A stretch of 32,476 nt of DNA. Source: DASSBG01 sp035703755. Lineage in GTDB: Bacteria > Pseudomonadota > Gammaproteobacteria > Xanthomonadales > Rhodanobacteraceae. Both the position numbers and the translations under genes were made by a program. Positions within the stretch are counted from its first letter, which is position 1. Each line of letters opens with the position of its first letter. Shown here piece after piece: positions 7,682 to 14,688 of this stretch. The DNA lies in the NCBI GenBank assembly GCA_035703755.1, contig DASSXP010000066.1, forward strand, positions 1 to 32,476, written 5' to 3'. Under the pieces are notes generated by a model, which had not been told where the DNA came from, searched no databases, and saw nothing but the letters and a program-made list of their open reading frames with translations.

Positions 7682-8679
7682 ACAGGCGATCCAGCATGAA
7701 GACCCTTATTCCCCATCTGTTGTCGACCGCATTGCTGATATCTGCCACGGCCCTCGCTGCCCCACCACACGGCGAATTGCTCGGCCCCGGCACCCTCTCC
7801 ACCGGCGTGCAGGAGACCTCGGCGGCGCTGACGCCGGACGGCAACACGCTGTATTTCATGCGCTCGGATTTTTCCGAAGAAGACGCCACGATCCTGCTGT
7901 CGCACCGCCATGATCGACACTGGTCGACACCGCAGGTTGCGCCATTCTCCGGGCAATGGCGCGATTCCGAGCCCGCCTTGTCGCCCGACGGCAAGCGGCT
8001 GTACTTCGTCTCCAATCGGCCGTTGCGGCCCAGCGGCAAGCCGCTCACGATGCAGATGTTCGGACGCACCTATCCCGGCACCAACCTGTGGTACGTCGAA
8101 CAGGGTGCGGATCAACGCTGGAGCGCGCCCGTGCATGTCGACGGCGCGCTCAATGACGGCAACATGCTTTACAACCCGTCGGTCGCGGCGAATGGCGACC
8201 TGTATTTTTCCGCGCACCGCGACGATTCCGGGCGGATTTACCAACTCTACGTCGCCCGCCGCAGCGCCAACGGCCATGCGGCACCGGAGCGCATCGATCT
8301 CGGTGACATAGCGCACAACCGCATGGACCCGGCCATCGATCCACAGCAGCGGTTCCTGGTCTATGCCGGCAATGAGGGCGATTCGCTGGGCGGCGCCGAT
8401 TTGTACATCGCCTTCCGCAAGCCAGATGGCCACTGGGGCAAGCCCGTGCATCTGGCGGCCGGCATCAACAGCAGTGCGGTGGAGAATGCGCCCGCGCTGG
8501 GCCGTCGGTTCGGCGAATTGTTCGTGGCCAGCAACCGCCGCGACCCGGTGCGCTTCCCTCATCCCGATGACGCGCGCGCGGCGCTGGATCAGCGTCTGAC
8601 CCAGCCGCTCAACGGCTCGCGCAATCTGTGGCGCTTTGACATCACCGACGTTCTGCGCGCGCACGGCATCACGCCGTGA
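7678..8679 (+). CDS. Exported TolB/PD40-type beta-propeller protein, paralogue of the preceding gene, 333 aa
   Basis: This is the second member of a tandem duplication. It shares long collinear stretches with its neighbour, such as TPDGNT, APFSGQW, PSxAANGDLYF and DLYIAFR (the neighbour has RLYIAFR). The signal peptide ends near ATALAA. The start at 7678 gives an ATGA overlap with the upstream stop; a second Met at 7696 (MKTLIPHL) gives a more standard signal peptide and may be the real start. PD40 blades include LTPDGNTLYF, LSPDGKRLYFVSNRP and VAANGDLYFSA. It has an insert with GKPLTMQMFGRTYPGTN that the first copy lacks. The function is unknown beyond a likely binding propeller outside the cytoplasm. 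Confidence 0.85.
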   Translation: MNRRSSMKTLIPHLLSTALLISATALAAPPHGELLGPGTLSTGVQETSAALTPDGNTLYFMRSDFSEEDATILLSHRHDRHWSTPQVAPFSGQWRDSEPALSPDGKRLYFVSNRPLRPSGKPLTMQMFGRTYPGTNLWYVEQGADQRWSAPVHVDGALNDGNMLYNPSVAANGDLYFSAHRDDSGRIYQLYVARRSANGHAAPERIDLGDIAHNRMDPAIDPQQRFLVYAGNEGDSLGGADLYIAFRKPDGHWGKPVHLAAGINSSAVENAPALGRRFGELFVASNRRDPVRFPHPDDARAALDQRLTQPLNGSRNLWRFDITDVLRAHGITP

Positions 8680-8693
8680 TCACCACGCGTGTA

Positions 8694-8738
8694 TTTGATC
8701 CGGGTTTTATTGACAACTATTTATACCCGGATTAAATT
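8694..8738 (+). promoter_or_regulatory. Strong sigma-70-like promoter inside a 12-bp-arm inverted repeat
   Basis: A consensus -35 TTGACA (8710-8715) and a -10-like TAAATT (8733-8738) are separated by 17 bp. Around them, TTTGATCCGGGT (8694-8705) and ACCCGGATTAAA (8725-8736) form inverted arms with 11 of 12 bases paired and 19 bp between. The right arm overlaps the -10 and the left arm lies just above the -35, the layout of a repressor operator. The region is markedly AT-rich for this genome. The protein that binds it is not identified in this window. Confidence 0.65.
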
Positions 8739-8764
8739 AACCGCCCACGACACAGGATCCCACC

Positions 8765-9361
8765 ATGCACCCCAACGACAGCCACAGCTGCACCGCATTC
8801 GATGGCCAGCGCCTGTTGGCCTCCGGCAGCGTGCCCGAGGTCGCCTTGGCGGCCAAGGCCGCCCTCGATGCCGGCAGCGCCGGGCCGGTGTTGATCCTGG
8901 ACGACGCCAGCAGCCTGCCGGTCGAGGTCGATTTCCGTGGCACACCCGCGGAAATGCTGGCCCGGTTGCACGCGGCAAACAGCATCCCCGCCGACACGAC
9001 ACCACGCGGACCCGGCCGCCCGAAGCTGGGCGTCACCGCACGCGAAGTGACCTTGTTGCCACGCCACTGGGACTGGTTGGGGCGGCAGCCGGGCGGCGCC
9101 TCGGCCGCGCTGCGACGCTTGGTTGAAGACGCCCGTCGCAGCGACGGCAACCGCGATCGCGCGCGCCTGGCCGATGAAGCGACGGATCGCTTTTTGCGCG
9201 TGATGGGCGGCGACCTGCCCGGCTACGAGGACGCCACGCGGGCCTTCTGGCGCGGCGATCGCCAAGGCTTCGCCGCACTCATTGAGCCCTGGCCGGCCGA
9301 TTTGCGCCACCATCTGGCGCTGTTGGCGGCGATCGCCTGGGACGAGCGCGCGGCAGCGTGA
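8765..9361 (+). CDS. DUF2239 family protein, 198 aa
   Basis: This full-length match to the DUF2239 family is recognised by CTAFDGQRLLASG at the N-terminus, the EVALAAKAALDAG helix, GRPKLGVTAREVTLLPRHWDW in the centre (described here in pieces: GRPKLGV, then LLPRHWDWL), the QPGGASAALRRLV segment and a helical C-terminal half. It has no signal peptide or membrane segment, so it is a cytoplasmic protein. The family has no established function that I can name. The central TLLPRHWDWL and AALRRLVEDAR parts look like a small ribbon-helix-helix-like or helical module, but this is only an impression. AGGA precedes the ATG. The elaborate promoter upstream implies tight regulation. The gene is convergent with the carbonic anhydrase gene, 2 bp apart. 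Confidence 0.88.
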   Translation: MHPNDSHSCTAFDGQRLLASGSVPEVALAAKAALDAGSAGPVLILDDASSLPVEVDFRGTPAEMLARLHAANSIPADTTPRGPGRPKLGVTAREVTLLPRHWDWLGRQPGGASAALRRLVEDARRSDGNRDRARLADEATDRFLRVMGGDLPGYEDATRAFWRGDRQGFAALIEPWPADLRHHLALLAAIAWDERAAA

Positions 9362-9363
9362 TG

Positions 9364-9909
9364 TCACTCCTGCGCGGCAAGCCGGTACGCGTCCTTGAGC
9401 GTGACGTAATGCCGCGCCGAGTAGTGCAGTTGCTCGATTTCACGCTCGCTCAGGCGGCGCACGCAACGGGCCGGATTGCCCAGCCACAATTCCCCTGCCC
9501 CGACCCGCTTGCCGGGCGCAACCACGGCACCGGCAGCAACGAAACCGTGCTGCTCCACCACCACGCCATCGAGCACGCTGGCGTGCATGCCGATCAGGCA
9601 GGCATCGGCGATGGTGCAGGCATGGATCACCGCGCCGTGGCCAATGGTGACGTCAGCGCCAATCAGGCACGGGAAGCCGCCCGGCGTGTACGGGCCATCG
9701 TGGGTGACGTGAATGATGGCGCCATCCTGCACATTGCTGCGCGCGCCAACGCGGATGTGGTGGACATCGCCGCGCAGCACCGCGCCCGGCCATACCGAGG
9801 CATCCTCGCCCAGCACCACGTCACCAATCACCGTCGCGGCGGGGTCCACGTAGGCCCGCGCGCCGAGCCTGGGCAGGGTGCCGCGAAAGGGGCGCAAAGG
9901 ATTGGACAT
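9364..9909 (-). CDS. Gamma-class carbonic anhydrase family protein, 181 aa
   Basis: This is a left-handed beta-helix protein of the YrdA/PaaY/gamma-carbonic-anhydrase group. Hexapeptide-type turns run through residues 20-155 (VIGDVVLGEDASVW, then CLIGADVTIGHGAVI). The three zinc-binding histidines expected in the family are present: His67 (AIIHVTH), His91 (TIGHG) and His96 (AVIH). It likely forms a cytoplasmic trimer with metal at subunit interfaces. Many close relatives show weak or no CO2-hydration activity, so the enzyme label is a family statement. The start at 9909 gives the usual family length; the upstream in-frame extension crosses the divergent mutarotase start. It is convergent with the DUF2239 gene. 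Confidence 0.9.
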   Translation of the reverse strand: MSNPLRPFRGTLPRLGARAYVDPAATVIGDVVLGEDASVWPGAVLRGDVHHIRVGARSNVQDGAIIHVTHDGPYTPGGFPCLIGADVTIGHGAVIHACTIADACLIGMHASVLDGVVVEQHGFVAAGAVVAPGKRVGAGELWLGNPARCVRRLSEREIEQLHYSARHYVTLKDAYRLAAQE

Positions 9910-9979
9910 GGCAACGGACTCGAATGGCTTGGCTGGGGCAACACCATAGCGCGCCGGTGAAGGCGCGTGCGACACTGCG

Positions 9980-10798
9980 ATGATGAAAAGCACCCCGATG
10001 ACGTTTCGTGGCGCGCCCTGCATCCAGCTCGAACACGCCGGCAGCCGCGCGCTGGTGGCTTTGCACGGCGCGCAACTGCTGTCCTTCGTCGATGCCGCAG
10101 GGCAGGAGCGATTGTTTCTGGGCGAGCGCGCCGAGTTCGGCCCCGGCAAGGCCATCCGCGGCGGCATTCCGGTGATCTTTCCGCAGTTCTCCGACCGTGG
10201 CCCGTGGCGCCGTCACGGCTTTGCCCGCATCACGACGTGGGATTTCGCCGGCATCGAGGCGGACACGGCGCTGTTCACCTTGCGCGGCGAAGCCACCGAC
10301 GGCTGGCCGCATGCCTACGCACTGCGCTTGCTGGTCGGCTTCGATCCAACCCAACTGCACATCACGCTGGAAGTTCACAACACGGGCAACACGGCATTCG
10401 CGTTCAGCGCCGCCCTGCACGCCTATTTGCGCGTCTCCGATCTGGCTGCCGTCGCCCTGCACGGGCTTGGCGAGCACGCCTATCAGGACAACAGCGCGCA
10501 CGCGGCGGAACGGCCCGGCGTGGCTGGCCCGCTGCGCTTCGAGGCCGGCGTCGACCGCGTGTACGAGGCGGTCGAGGCGCCGCTGGTCCTGCATGACGGC
10601 ACCGCCGAACTGCGCATCGAAAAGCGCGGCTTCGCGGATTTCGTGGTCTGGAATCCGGGCGCCACGGGCGCCGCCGGCATCGGCGATCTGGCAACGGGCG
10701 AGTATCGCCAGTTTGTCTGCGTGGAAGCCGGTCAGGTGCGCCACGCCGTGCAGCTCGCCCCTGGCGCCCGCTGGTGCGGGAGCGAGCGGATTGGTTGA
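9980..10798 (+). CDS. D-hexose-6-phosphate mutarotase (YeaD-like aldose 1-epimerase), 272 aa
   Basis: This cytoplasmic enzyme likely interconverts alpha and beta anomers of glucose-6-phosphate and related sugars. Family landmarks are GGIPVIFPQF at residues 61-70, His79 in RRHGFAR, His147 in HAYLRVSDL, VVWNP near 222-226 and the catalytic-base Glu249 in VCVEAG. The length is close to other YeaD proteins. Alternative starts lie at 9983 and 9998 (MTFRG); no strong ribosome-binding site decides between them. It is divergent from the carbonic anhydrase gene with about 70 bp between. The last nine or so codons overlap one end of a REP-like repeat (10775-10840), so its C-terminus may have been altered by that element. 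Confidence 0.9.
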   Translation: MMKSTPMTFRGAPCIQLEHAGSRALVALHGAQLLSFVDAAGQERLFLGERAEFGPGKAIRGGIPVIFPQFSDRGPWRRHGFARITTWDFAGIEADTALFTLRGEATDGWPHAYALRLLVGFDPTQLHITLEVHNTGNTAFAFSAALHAYLRVSDLAAVALHGLGEHAYQDNSAHAAERPGVAGPLRFEAGVDRVYEAVEAPLVLHDGTAELRIEKRGFADFVVWNPGATGAAGIGDLATGEYRQFVCVEAGQVRHAVQLAPGARWCGSERIG

Positions 10799-10840
10799 GC
10801 GCGGCCGGGAACGTGGTCGCGGCCAAGGGCCGCTCCCACA
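10775..10840. repeat. REP/BIME-like palindromic element
   Basis: TGCGGGAGCG (10775-10784) and CGCTCCCACA (10831-10840) are inverted with 9 of 10 bases matching. Inside the right half, GCGGCC (10819-10824) and GGCCGC (10828-10833) form a perfect 6-bp stem with a 3-base loop. On the minus strand the right half reads TGTGGGAGCGGCCCTTGGCC, a pattern I recognise as a frequent extragenic repeat in Xanthomonas and Pseudomonas relatives. It lies between two convergent genes, a usual REP location, where it may act in transcription termination or mRNA protection. Confidence 0.65.
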
Positions 10841-10862
10841 ACGCCGGCACCGGTAGGCGCGT

Positions 10863-11594
10863 CTATCGCCGCGGCCGCCAGCTCACGCGCAGATCGCTGA
10901 CATCCAACGCCCAGTCACGCTCGGGGTGTTGCCCGGCGAACACATGCAGCAGCCACCAGCCGGCCAGATCCGACGGTATGTCGGCACCGGCATCGGCCAC
11001 CGCCGCAGCATCCAGCAAGCGGCCTTCGCTGTCGCTCAGTCGATACGCCACACCGCCGGCGCGATTGGCCACCAGCGTAATGCGATACCAGGTGTTTTCC
11101 TGCAGCGGGCGGCTGCACGACGGCTGGAACAGGCGATTGCCGTGGCGGCGAAACGATTCGATCTCGACCACCGGCGCCGCGGCACAGCCATTGGCCGCTG
11201 CGCTGACGTTGCCGAGAATCAGGCCACGCCCGACCAGCAAACCGTCCCGCGCCGGGGTCAGCGGATTGTCCTTGCGCCACGCCCCCGTGACACCGACCGC
11301 CAGATGCGCACCGGGCTCGACGGCAAAAAATCCGCGCGAGCGAAAGCGAAATTGCAGCACCTGGGCATCCATGCCGGCCGGCGCGGACGCCGCCGGCGCG
11401 CCCAGCACATCTTCGCCACGGCGCGAGCGGTCGATACGGATACCCGCGGCCGCCAATGCTGTGCGATCCGCGCCTTGAATCTGGAAAACCCCGTTGTGAC
11501 GGACAAACCGAAAATCCATGCCTTCGCCGGGCGGCCGACAGCCGGCCACAGCGATCGCCAGCACAACGACACCGAGTAAAACCCGCCGCGTCAT
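10863..11594 (-). CDS. Predicted lipoprotein with a beta-rich domain, 243 aa
   Basis: The N-terminus is a lipoprotein signal: two Arg, a Val/Leu/Ala core and a lipobox VAGC with Cys19 as the lipidation site. The residue after Cys is Arg, not the Asp that retains lipoproteins in the inner membrane, so outer-membrane placement is likely. The rest is beta-rich. WYRITLVANRAGG, YRLSDSEGRLLD and the closing LDVSDLRVSW resemble the edges of a concanavalin-like or LamG jelly roll, but I cannot name a family. The ATG overlaps the NnrU-like stop by one base (TGATG), implying translational coupling. It is the last gene of this minus-strand run and convergent with the mutarotase. Confidence 0.75.
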   Translation of the reverse strand: MTRRVLLGVVVLAIAVAGCRPPGEGMDFRFVRHNGVFQIQGADRTALAAAGIRIDRSRRGEDVLGAPAASAPAGMDAQVLQFRFRSRGFFAVEPGAHLAVGVTGAWRKDNPLTPARDGLLVGRGLILGNVSAAANGCAAAPVVEIESFRRHGNRLFQPSCSRPLQENTWYRITLVANRAGGVAYRLSDSEGRLLDAAAVADAGADIPSDLAGWWLLHVFAGQHPERDWALDVSDLRVSWRPRR

Positions 11595-12172
11595 CACAGC
11601 AGCGGTGAGCGACCGATCAGCCACAGGTGGGCGTAGAAGGCAAACAGCGCCCACAGCGCAACGCCGGCAACCAGCACCGCAAGGTCGCCCAACACCGTGC
11701 CAGCCGGATAACGCACACCGGCATGGCGGTCGCGTCGCCGACAGGCAACGAAGTCCAGCACCGCCCACAGCAGGAAACTGCCGAACAACACCACGTCATG
11801 CAGAAACCCGGTGGCCAGGAGATGCCCCAGCGCCCAGGCTTTGACGCCGGCCAGCATCGGATGGCCGACCCACGCTTTCAGGTGATTGCCGGGTACGTAC
11901 GCCGCTGCCACCAGCAGCAGTGCCATCAACACGAACAAGGCATTGAGGTGCTGCAGCCACAGCGGCGGCGTGTACAGCAGCACTGGCGTTTGCCGCGCCA
12001 CGCCAAAACCCCACACGATCAGCACGAAACCGGCCAGCGCGATCACGCTGTAGATCGCCTTCCAGCTGTTCTCACCGTAGCGGGCAATCTGCCGCGTCCG
12101 CACCCCATCGGCAACGATGCGCACCGAATGCACGCCGAGAAACAGCAGCAAGCCCAGAATCAACCAGACCAT
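11594..12172 (-). CDS. NnrU-like integral membrane protein, 192 aa
   Basis: This small inner-membrane protein has about five or six hydrophobic helices and matches the NnrU family. Landmarks are LGVHSVRIVADGVR near the start, GENSWKAIYSVIALAGFVLIVWGF and a His-containing GNHLKAWVGHPMLAGVKAWALGHLL stretch (described in pieces, with several His in or next to the membrane). NnrU was first described beside denitrification genes, but the biochemical role is unsettled and no denitrification gene is seen here. The start at 12172 (MVWLILGLLLFLG) begins with the first helix; the longer frame to 12220 adds a 16-residue soluble leader. It is coupled to the lipoprotein gene and follows the HAD gene by 63 bp. 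Confidence 0.8.
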   Translation of the reverse strand: MVWLILGLLLFLGVHSVRIVADGVRTRQIARYGENSWKAIYSVIALAGFVLIVWGFGVARQTPVLLYTPPLWLQHLNALFVLMALLLVAAAYVPGNHLKAWVGHPMLAGVKAWALGHLLATGFLHDVVLFGSFLLWAVLDFVACRRRDRHAGVRYPAGTVLGDLAVLVAGVALWALFAFYAHLWLIGRSPLL

Positions 12173-12235
12173 GTCGTGGCTCCATCGCAGTGAATGCACG
12201 AGTATAGGCGCAGCCGCCAAACGCCGCGTCGGCGA

Positions 12236-12952
12236 TCAGTCTCGCAGGCGCGCTGCCAGTTCCCGCACTGCGGCGGGGATCGCCGCGGCCGCATCCACCT
12301 GCAACAAACGCGGCGACGCGGTATCGGCATCGTGATCAAGCTCCATCGCCCAGGTCACGTGATACGGCACATGCACGCCGCTGCCGCCCAGCGCCAGCAC
12401 CGGTGCGATGTCGGAACGCAGGGAGTTGCCAACCATCACGAAGTTCGCCGGCGCCACCCCGACCTCATCCAGCACGCGTCGATACGTGGCCGGGTCTTTT
12501 TCCGACACGATCTCGATGCGCTGGAACAATGCCGCCAGACCCGAGTCGCGCACCTTGCGCTCTTGATGAAACAGGTCGCCTTTGGTGATCAGCACCACGC
12601 GAAAATCGGCCGCCACGGCCGCGACCGCGGCGCAGATACCGGGCAGCAACTCAACCGGGTGCGCCAGTACGCGCTTGCCGATGTCGACGATGGCGGCGAT
12701 ATCGGCCACCGTCAGCGCCGCCCCGGCGAGCGCGATCGCGGTTTCGATCATCGACAGCGTCATGCCCTTGGCGCCGTAGCCGAACAGCGCGATGTTGCGC
12801 CGCTCCGCGGCCAGCAGCTGTTCGTGGATGCGCGCGTCATCGAGCGTGACATGCTGGCCGAGGATGGCCTCGAACTCGGCCCCGGCGGCATGGAAGAAAT
12901 CCTCGCTGCGCCACAGCGTGTCGTCGCCGTCAAAACCCACCAGCTCGATCAT
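12236..12952 (-). CDS. HAD-superfamily hydrolase, 238 aa
   Basis: This is a cytoplasmic phosphatase-like enzyme of the haloacid dehalogenase superfamily. Motif I is FDGDDTLW, with Asp8 as nucleophile and Asp10 as acid/base. A helical cap occupies roughly residues 20-100. Motif II is VLITKGD (Thr), the motif III Lys lies in SEKDPATY, and motif IV is VGNSLRSDI. The pattern fits HAD subfamily I proteins annotated as 2-haloacid dehalogenase-like or nucleotidase/phosphatase; the substrate cannot be decided. The start at 12952 overlaps the MFS gene stop by 4 bp (ATGA). The longer upstream frame is antisense-type noise across the transporter gene. Confidence 0.88.
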   Translation of the reverse strand: MIELVGFDGDDTLWRSEDFFHAAGAEFEAILGQHVTLDDARIHEQLLAAERRNIALFGYGAKGMTLSMIETAIALAGAALTVADIAAIVDIGKRVLAHPVELLPGICAAVAAVAADFRVVLITKGDLFHQERKVRDSGLAALFQRIEIVSEKDPATYRRVLDEVGVAPANFVMVGNSLRSDIAPVLALGGSGVHVPYHVTWAMELDHDADTASPRLLQVDAAAAIPAAVRELAARLRD

Positions 12953-14250
12953 GGCAGCGGCTCCACCGGCGCCGCCAGCGCGGGTTCGGCCACCGGCGCC
13001 GGCGCGGCCGGCGCCATGCCACGGGTGACGCGCAACGCCAACAGCGCCGCCACCGCCAACAGCAACGCGGCCAGCACGAAGGCCACGCCCGGCAGGTGCG
13101 GTACCGACGCATGGTCGCTGATGAACAGCGCAAACAAGTTGGCGAACAGGGCCGGACCGAAAATGCCGGCGAGGCTGGCGAGGCTGGTCAGGGCGCCTTG
13201 CAGCCGACCCTGCTCGGACGGATCGACCAGATGCGTCATCATCGATTGCGCCGGCGGCCCGGCCAGACCGCCAAGGCAGAACAGCGGTATCGCGGCGAGA
13301 AACAACCAGGCGGCGCCGGCAAGACCAAACAGCAGGTAGCCGATGACACAGAAGCCAAGACCGATCAGGATCATCTTGCGCTCGCCCAGCCGCGGCATCA
13401 GCCGCCGCACCAGCAGCGCCTGCACCACGCCGCTGCACAGACCGACCAGGCCCAGCGTCAGACCCACCGCCTGCGGCCCCCAGCCAAAGCGGTAATCGGC
13501 ATAGAGCACATAGGTGGAATTGAGCGAGAACTGCGCCAGGTTGATCAGGAAGAACACCAGCGCCAGACCGAACACCTGCGGGTAGCGCTTCAGCAACAGC
13601 ACCGCGCCGAAGGGATTGGCGTGTTTCCAGTCGAAGCGCGCGCTGCGCCGCTCCGGCGGCAGCGACTCGGGCAACACAAACCAGCCGTAGCAGAAATTGA
13701 GCAGCGACAGCACCGCCGCGGTCCAGAACGGCAGCCGGATATCGAAATGGCCAAGGAAACCACCCAGCGCCGGACCGATGACAAAGCCGATGCCGAACGC
13801 GGCACCCAGCATGCCGTAGGCTGCGGCACGCCGGTCACGCGGCGTGATGTCGGCGATGTAGGCATTGGCGGTGGAGAAACTCGCCGCACAGGCGCCGGAG
13901 AACGCGCGCCCGATGAACAGCACCCACAAGGCCGGCGCCAGCGCCATCAGCACGAAATCGAGGCCCAGGCCGCAGCTGGAAATCAGAATCACCGCGCGGC
14001 GGCCGAAACGATCCGACAACGCGCCCTGGATCGGTGAGCAGACAAACTGGATCGCCATGAACAGCGTGGCGAAGATGCCCACCCACACCGCGCCCTTGGC
14101 CAGATCGCCGCCGATCAATTCGACGATCAGGTGCGGCAACACCGGAATGATGATGCCGAATGCCAGCATGTCCATCACCACGGTGACGAAGATGAAGATC
14201 AGCGCGGCGCGCCGCCGCGGCGCGCTCAGGGTGTGATGGACGTCGTTCAT
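12949..14250 (-). CDS. MFS transporter, TetA/TCR-like, 433 aa
   Basis: This is a twelve-helix major facilitator superfamily protein resembling the tetracycline-resistance (TCR/TetA) group. Helix 1 contains VVMDMLAFGIIIPVLP, and motif A follows helix 2 as GALSDRFGRRAVIL (residues 76-89). The second half has a related loop at PRLGERKMILIG, and TM5 carries the antiporter-type GPALGGFLG. Substrates of such proteins vary from drugs to metabolites. The sequence alone does not show tetracycline resistance. The C-terminal about 25 residues are an Ala/Pro-rich tail outside the membrane. The gene overlaps the HAD gene by 4 bp and probably shares its mRNA. Confidence 0.92.
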   Translation of the reverse strand: MNDVHHTLSAPRRRAALIFIFVTVVMDMLAFGIIIPVLPHLIVELIGGDLAKGAVWVGIFATLFMAIQFVCSPIQGALSDRFGRRAVILISSCGLGLDFVLMALAPALWVLFIGRAFSGACAASFSTANAYIADITPRDRRAAAYGMLGAAFGIGFVIGPALGGFLGHFDIRLPFWTAAVLSLLNFCYGWFVLPESLPPERRSARFDWKHANPFGAVLLLKRYPQVFGLALVFFLINLAQFSLNSTYVLYADYRFGWGPQAVGLTLGLVGLCSGVVQALLVRRLMPRLGERKMILIGLGFCVIGYLLFGLAGAAWLFLAAIPLFCLGGLAGPPAQSMMTHLVDPSEQGRLQGALTSLASLAGIFGPALFANLFALFISDHASVPHLPGVAFVLAALLLAVAALLALRVTRGMAPAAPAPVAEPALAAPVEPLP

Positions 14251-14343
14251 GGGATGCGCACGATAACGCAGTTGCTTGCCAGAGGTGAGAAATTTTGCCG
14301 CCGTGTGGCCGCGGCGCTGGTGGCCAAGCCACAGCGACCTGCC

Positions 14344-14688
14344 TCAATGCGGCGGTTCGGACAATTCGTGGCTGTCGAGGTAGCCGTTGTGGTCGAGGTC
14401 CTGACGGCGGAAGGTGGCAGCCAGGTTCTGGCGATGTTGCTGCCACGTCATTGCGCCACGCTGGCGCGGCGAAGGCGGCATTTCGCTGGCATCCAGCACA
14501 CCATCGCCGTTGGCGTCCATGCGCCGGAAGCCGACGCCCATGTAGTCGACGTATTCGTCCAGACTGACGCGACCATCGTGGTTGGCATCCATGCGGGCGA
14601 GGTAGGCGTGGATGTCCGCCTGCGCCATCCCCAGCGACGGCAGCGCCAGCGACGGCAGCGCCAGCCACGCCAGCGCCACCCAACGCAT
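14344..14688 (-). CDS. Small exported EF-hand calcium-binding protein, 114 aa
   Basis: A signal peptide (residues 1 to about 22) is followed by three EF-hand loops. Loop 1 runs Asp34-Asn36-Asp38-Arg40-Ser42-Glu45. Loop 2 runs Asp58-Asn60-Asp62-Val64-Asp66-Glu69. Loop 3 runs Asp97-Asp99-Asn101-Tyr103-Asp105-Glu108. All have the acidic or Asn ligands needed for calcium. The protein is probably periplasmic or secreted; the partner is unknown. The ATG overlaps the folE stop by one base (TGATG), so it is read from the folE message. A tandem 15-bp repeat encodes part of the signal core. The 93-bp gap after it (14251-14343) contains GCCGC/GCGGC inverted arms near an AT-rich tract, a weak terminator at best. 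Confidence 0.87.
   Translation of the reverse strand: MRWVALAWLALPSLALPSLGMAQADIHAYLARMDANHDGRVSLDEYVDYMGVGFRRMDANGDGVLDASEMPPSPRQRGAMTWQQHRQNLAATFRRQDLDHNGYLDSHELSEPPH
14632..14676. repeat. Tandem 15-bp repeat inside a signal-peptide coding region
   Basis: The unit CAGCGACGGCAGCGC is present twice exactly (14632-14646 and 14647-14661), with a third copy at 14662-14676 matching 13 of 15 bases. The period is a multiple of three and encodes Leu-Ala-Leu-Pro-Ser-type repeats in the hydrophobic core of the EF-hand protein's signal peptide. Copy-number change would lengthen or shorten the core by five residues without a frameshift. Confidence 0.85.

Noticed and set aside
8674..8685. Palindrome GTGATCAC at the end of the second PD40 gene as a terminator
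   Set aside because: It is short, overlaps the stop codon and is not followed by a T-run.
12949..14250. Tetracycline-resistance gene
   Set aside because: The transporter resembles the TCR/TetA group overall, but nothing in the sequence or neighbourhood (no TetR, no mobile element) shows drug specificity.
14251..14343. Intrinsic terminator after the EF-hand gene
   Set aside because: GCCGC/GCGGC arms are only 5 bp with a long loop and the following tract is AAAATTT, not a T-run. It was not strong enough to list separately.
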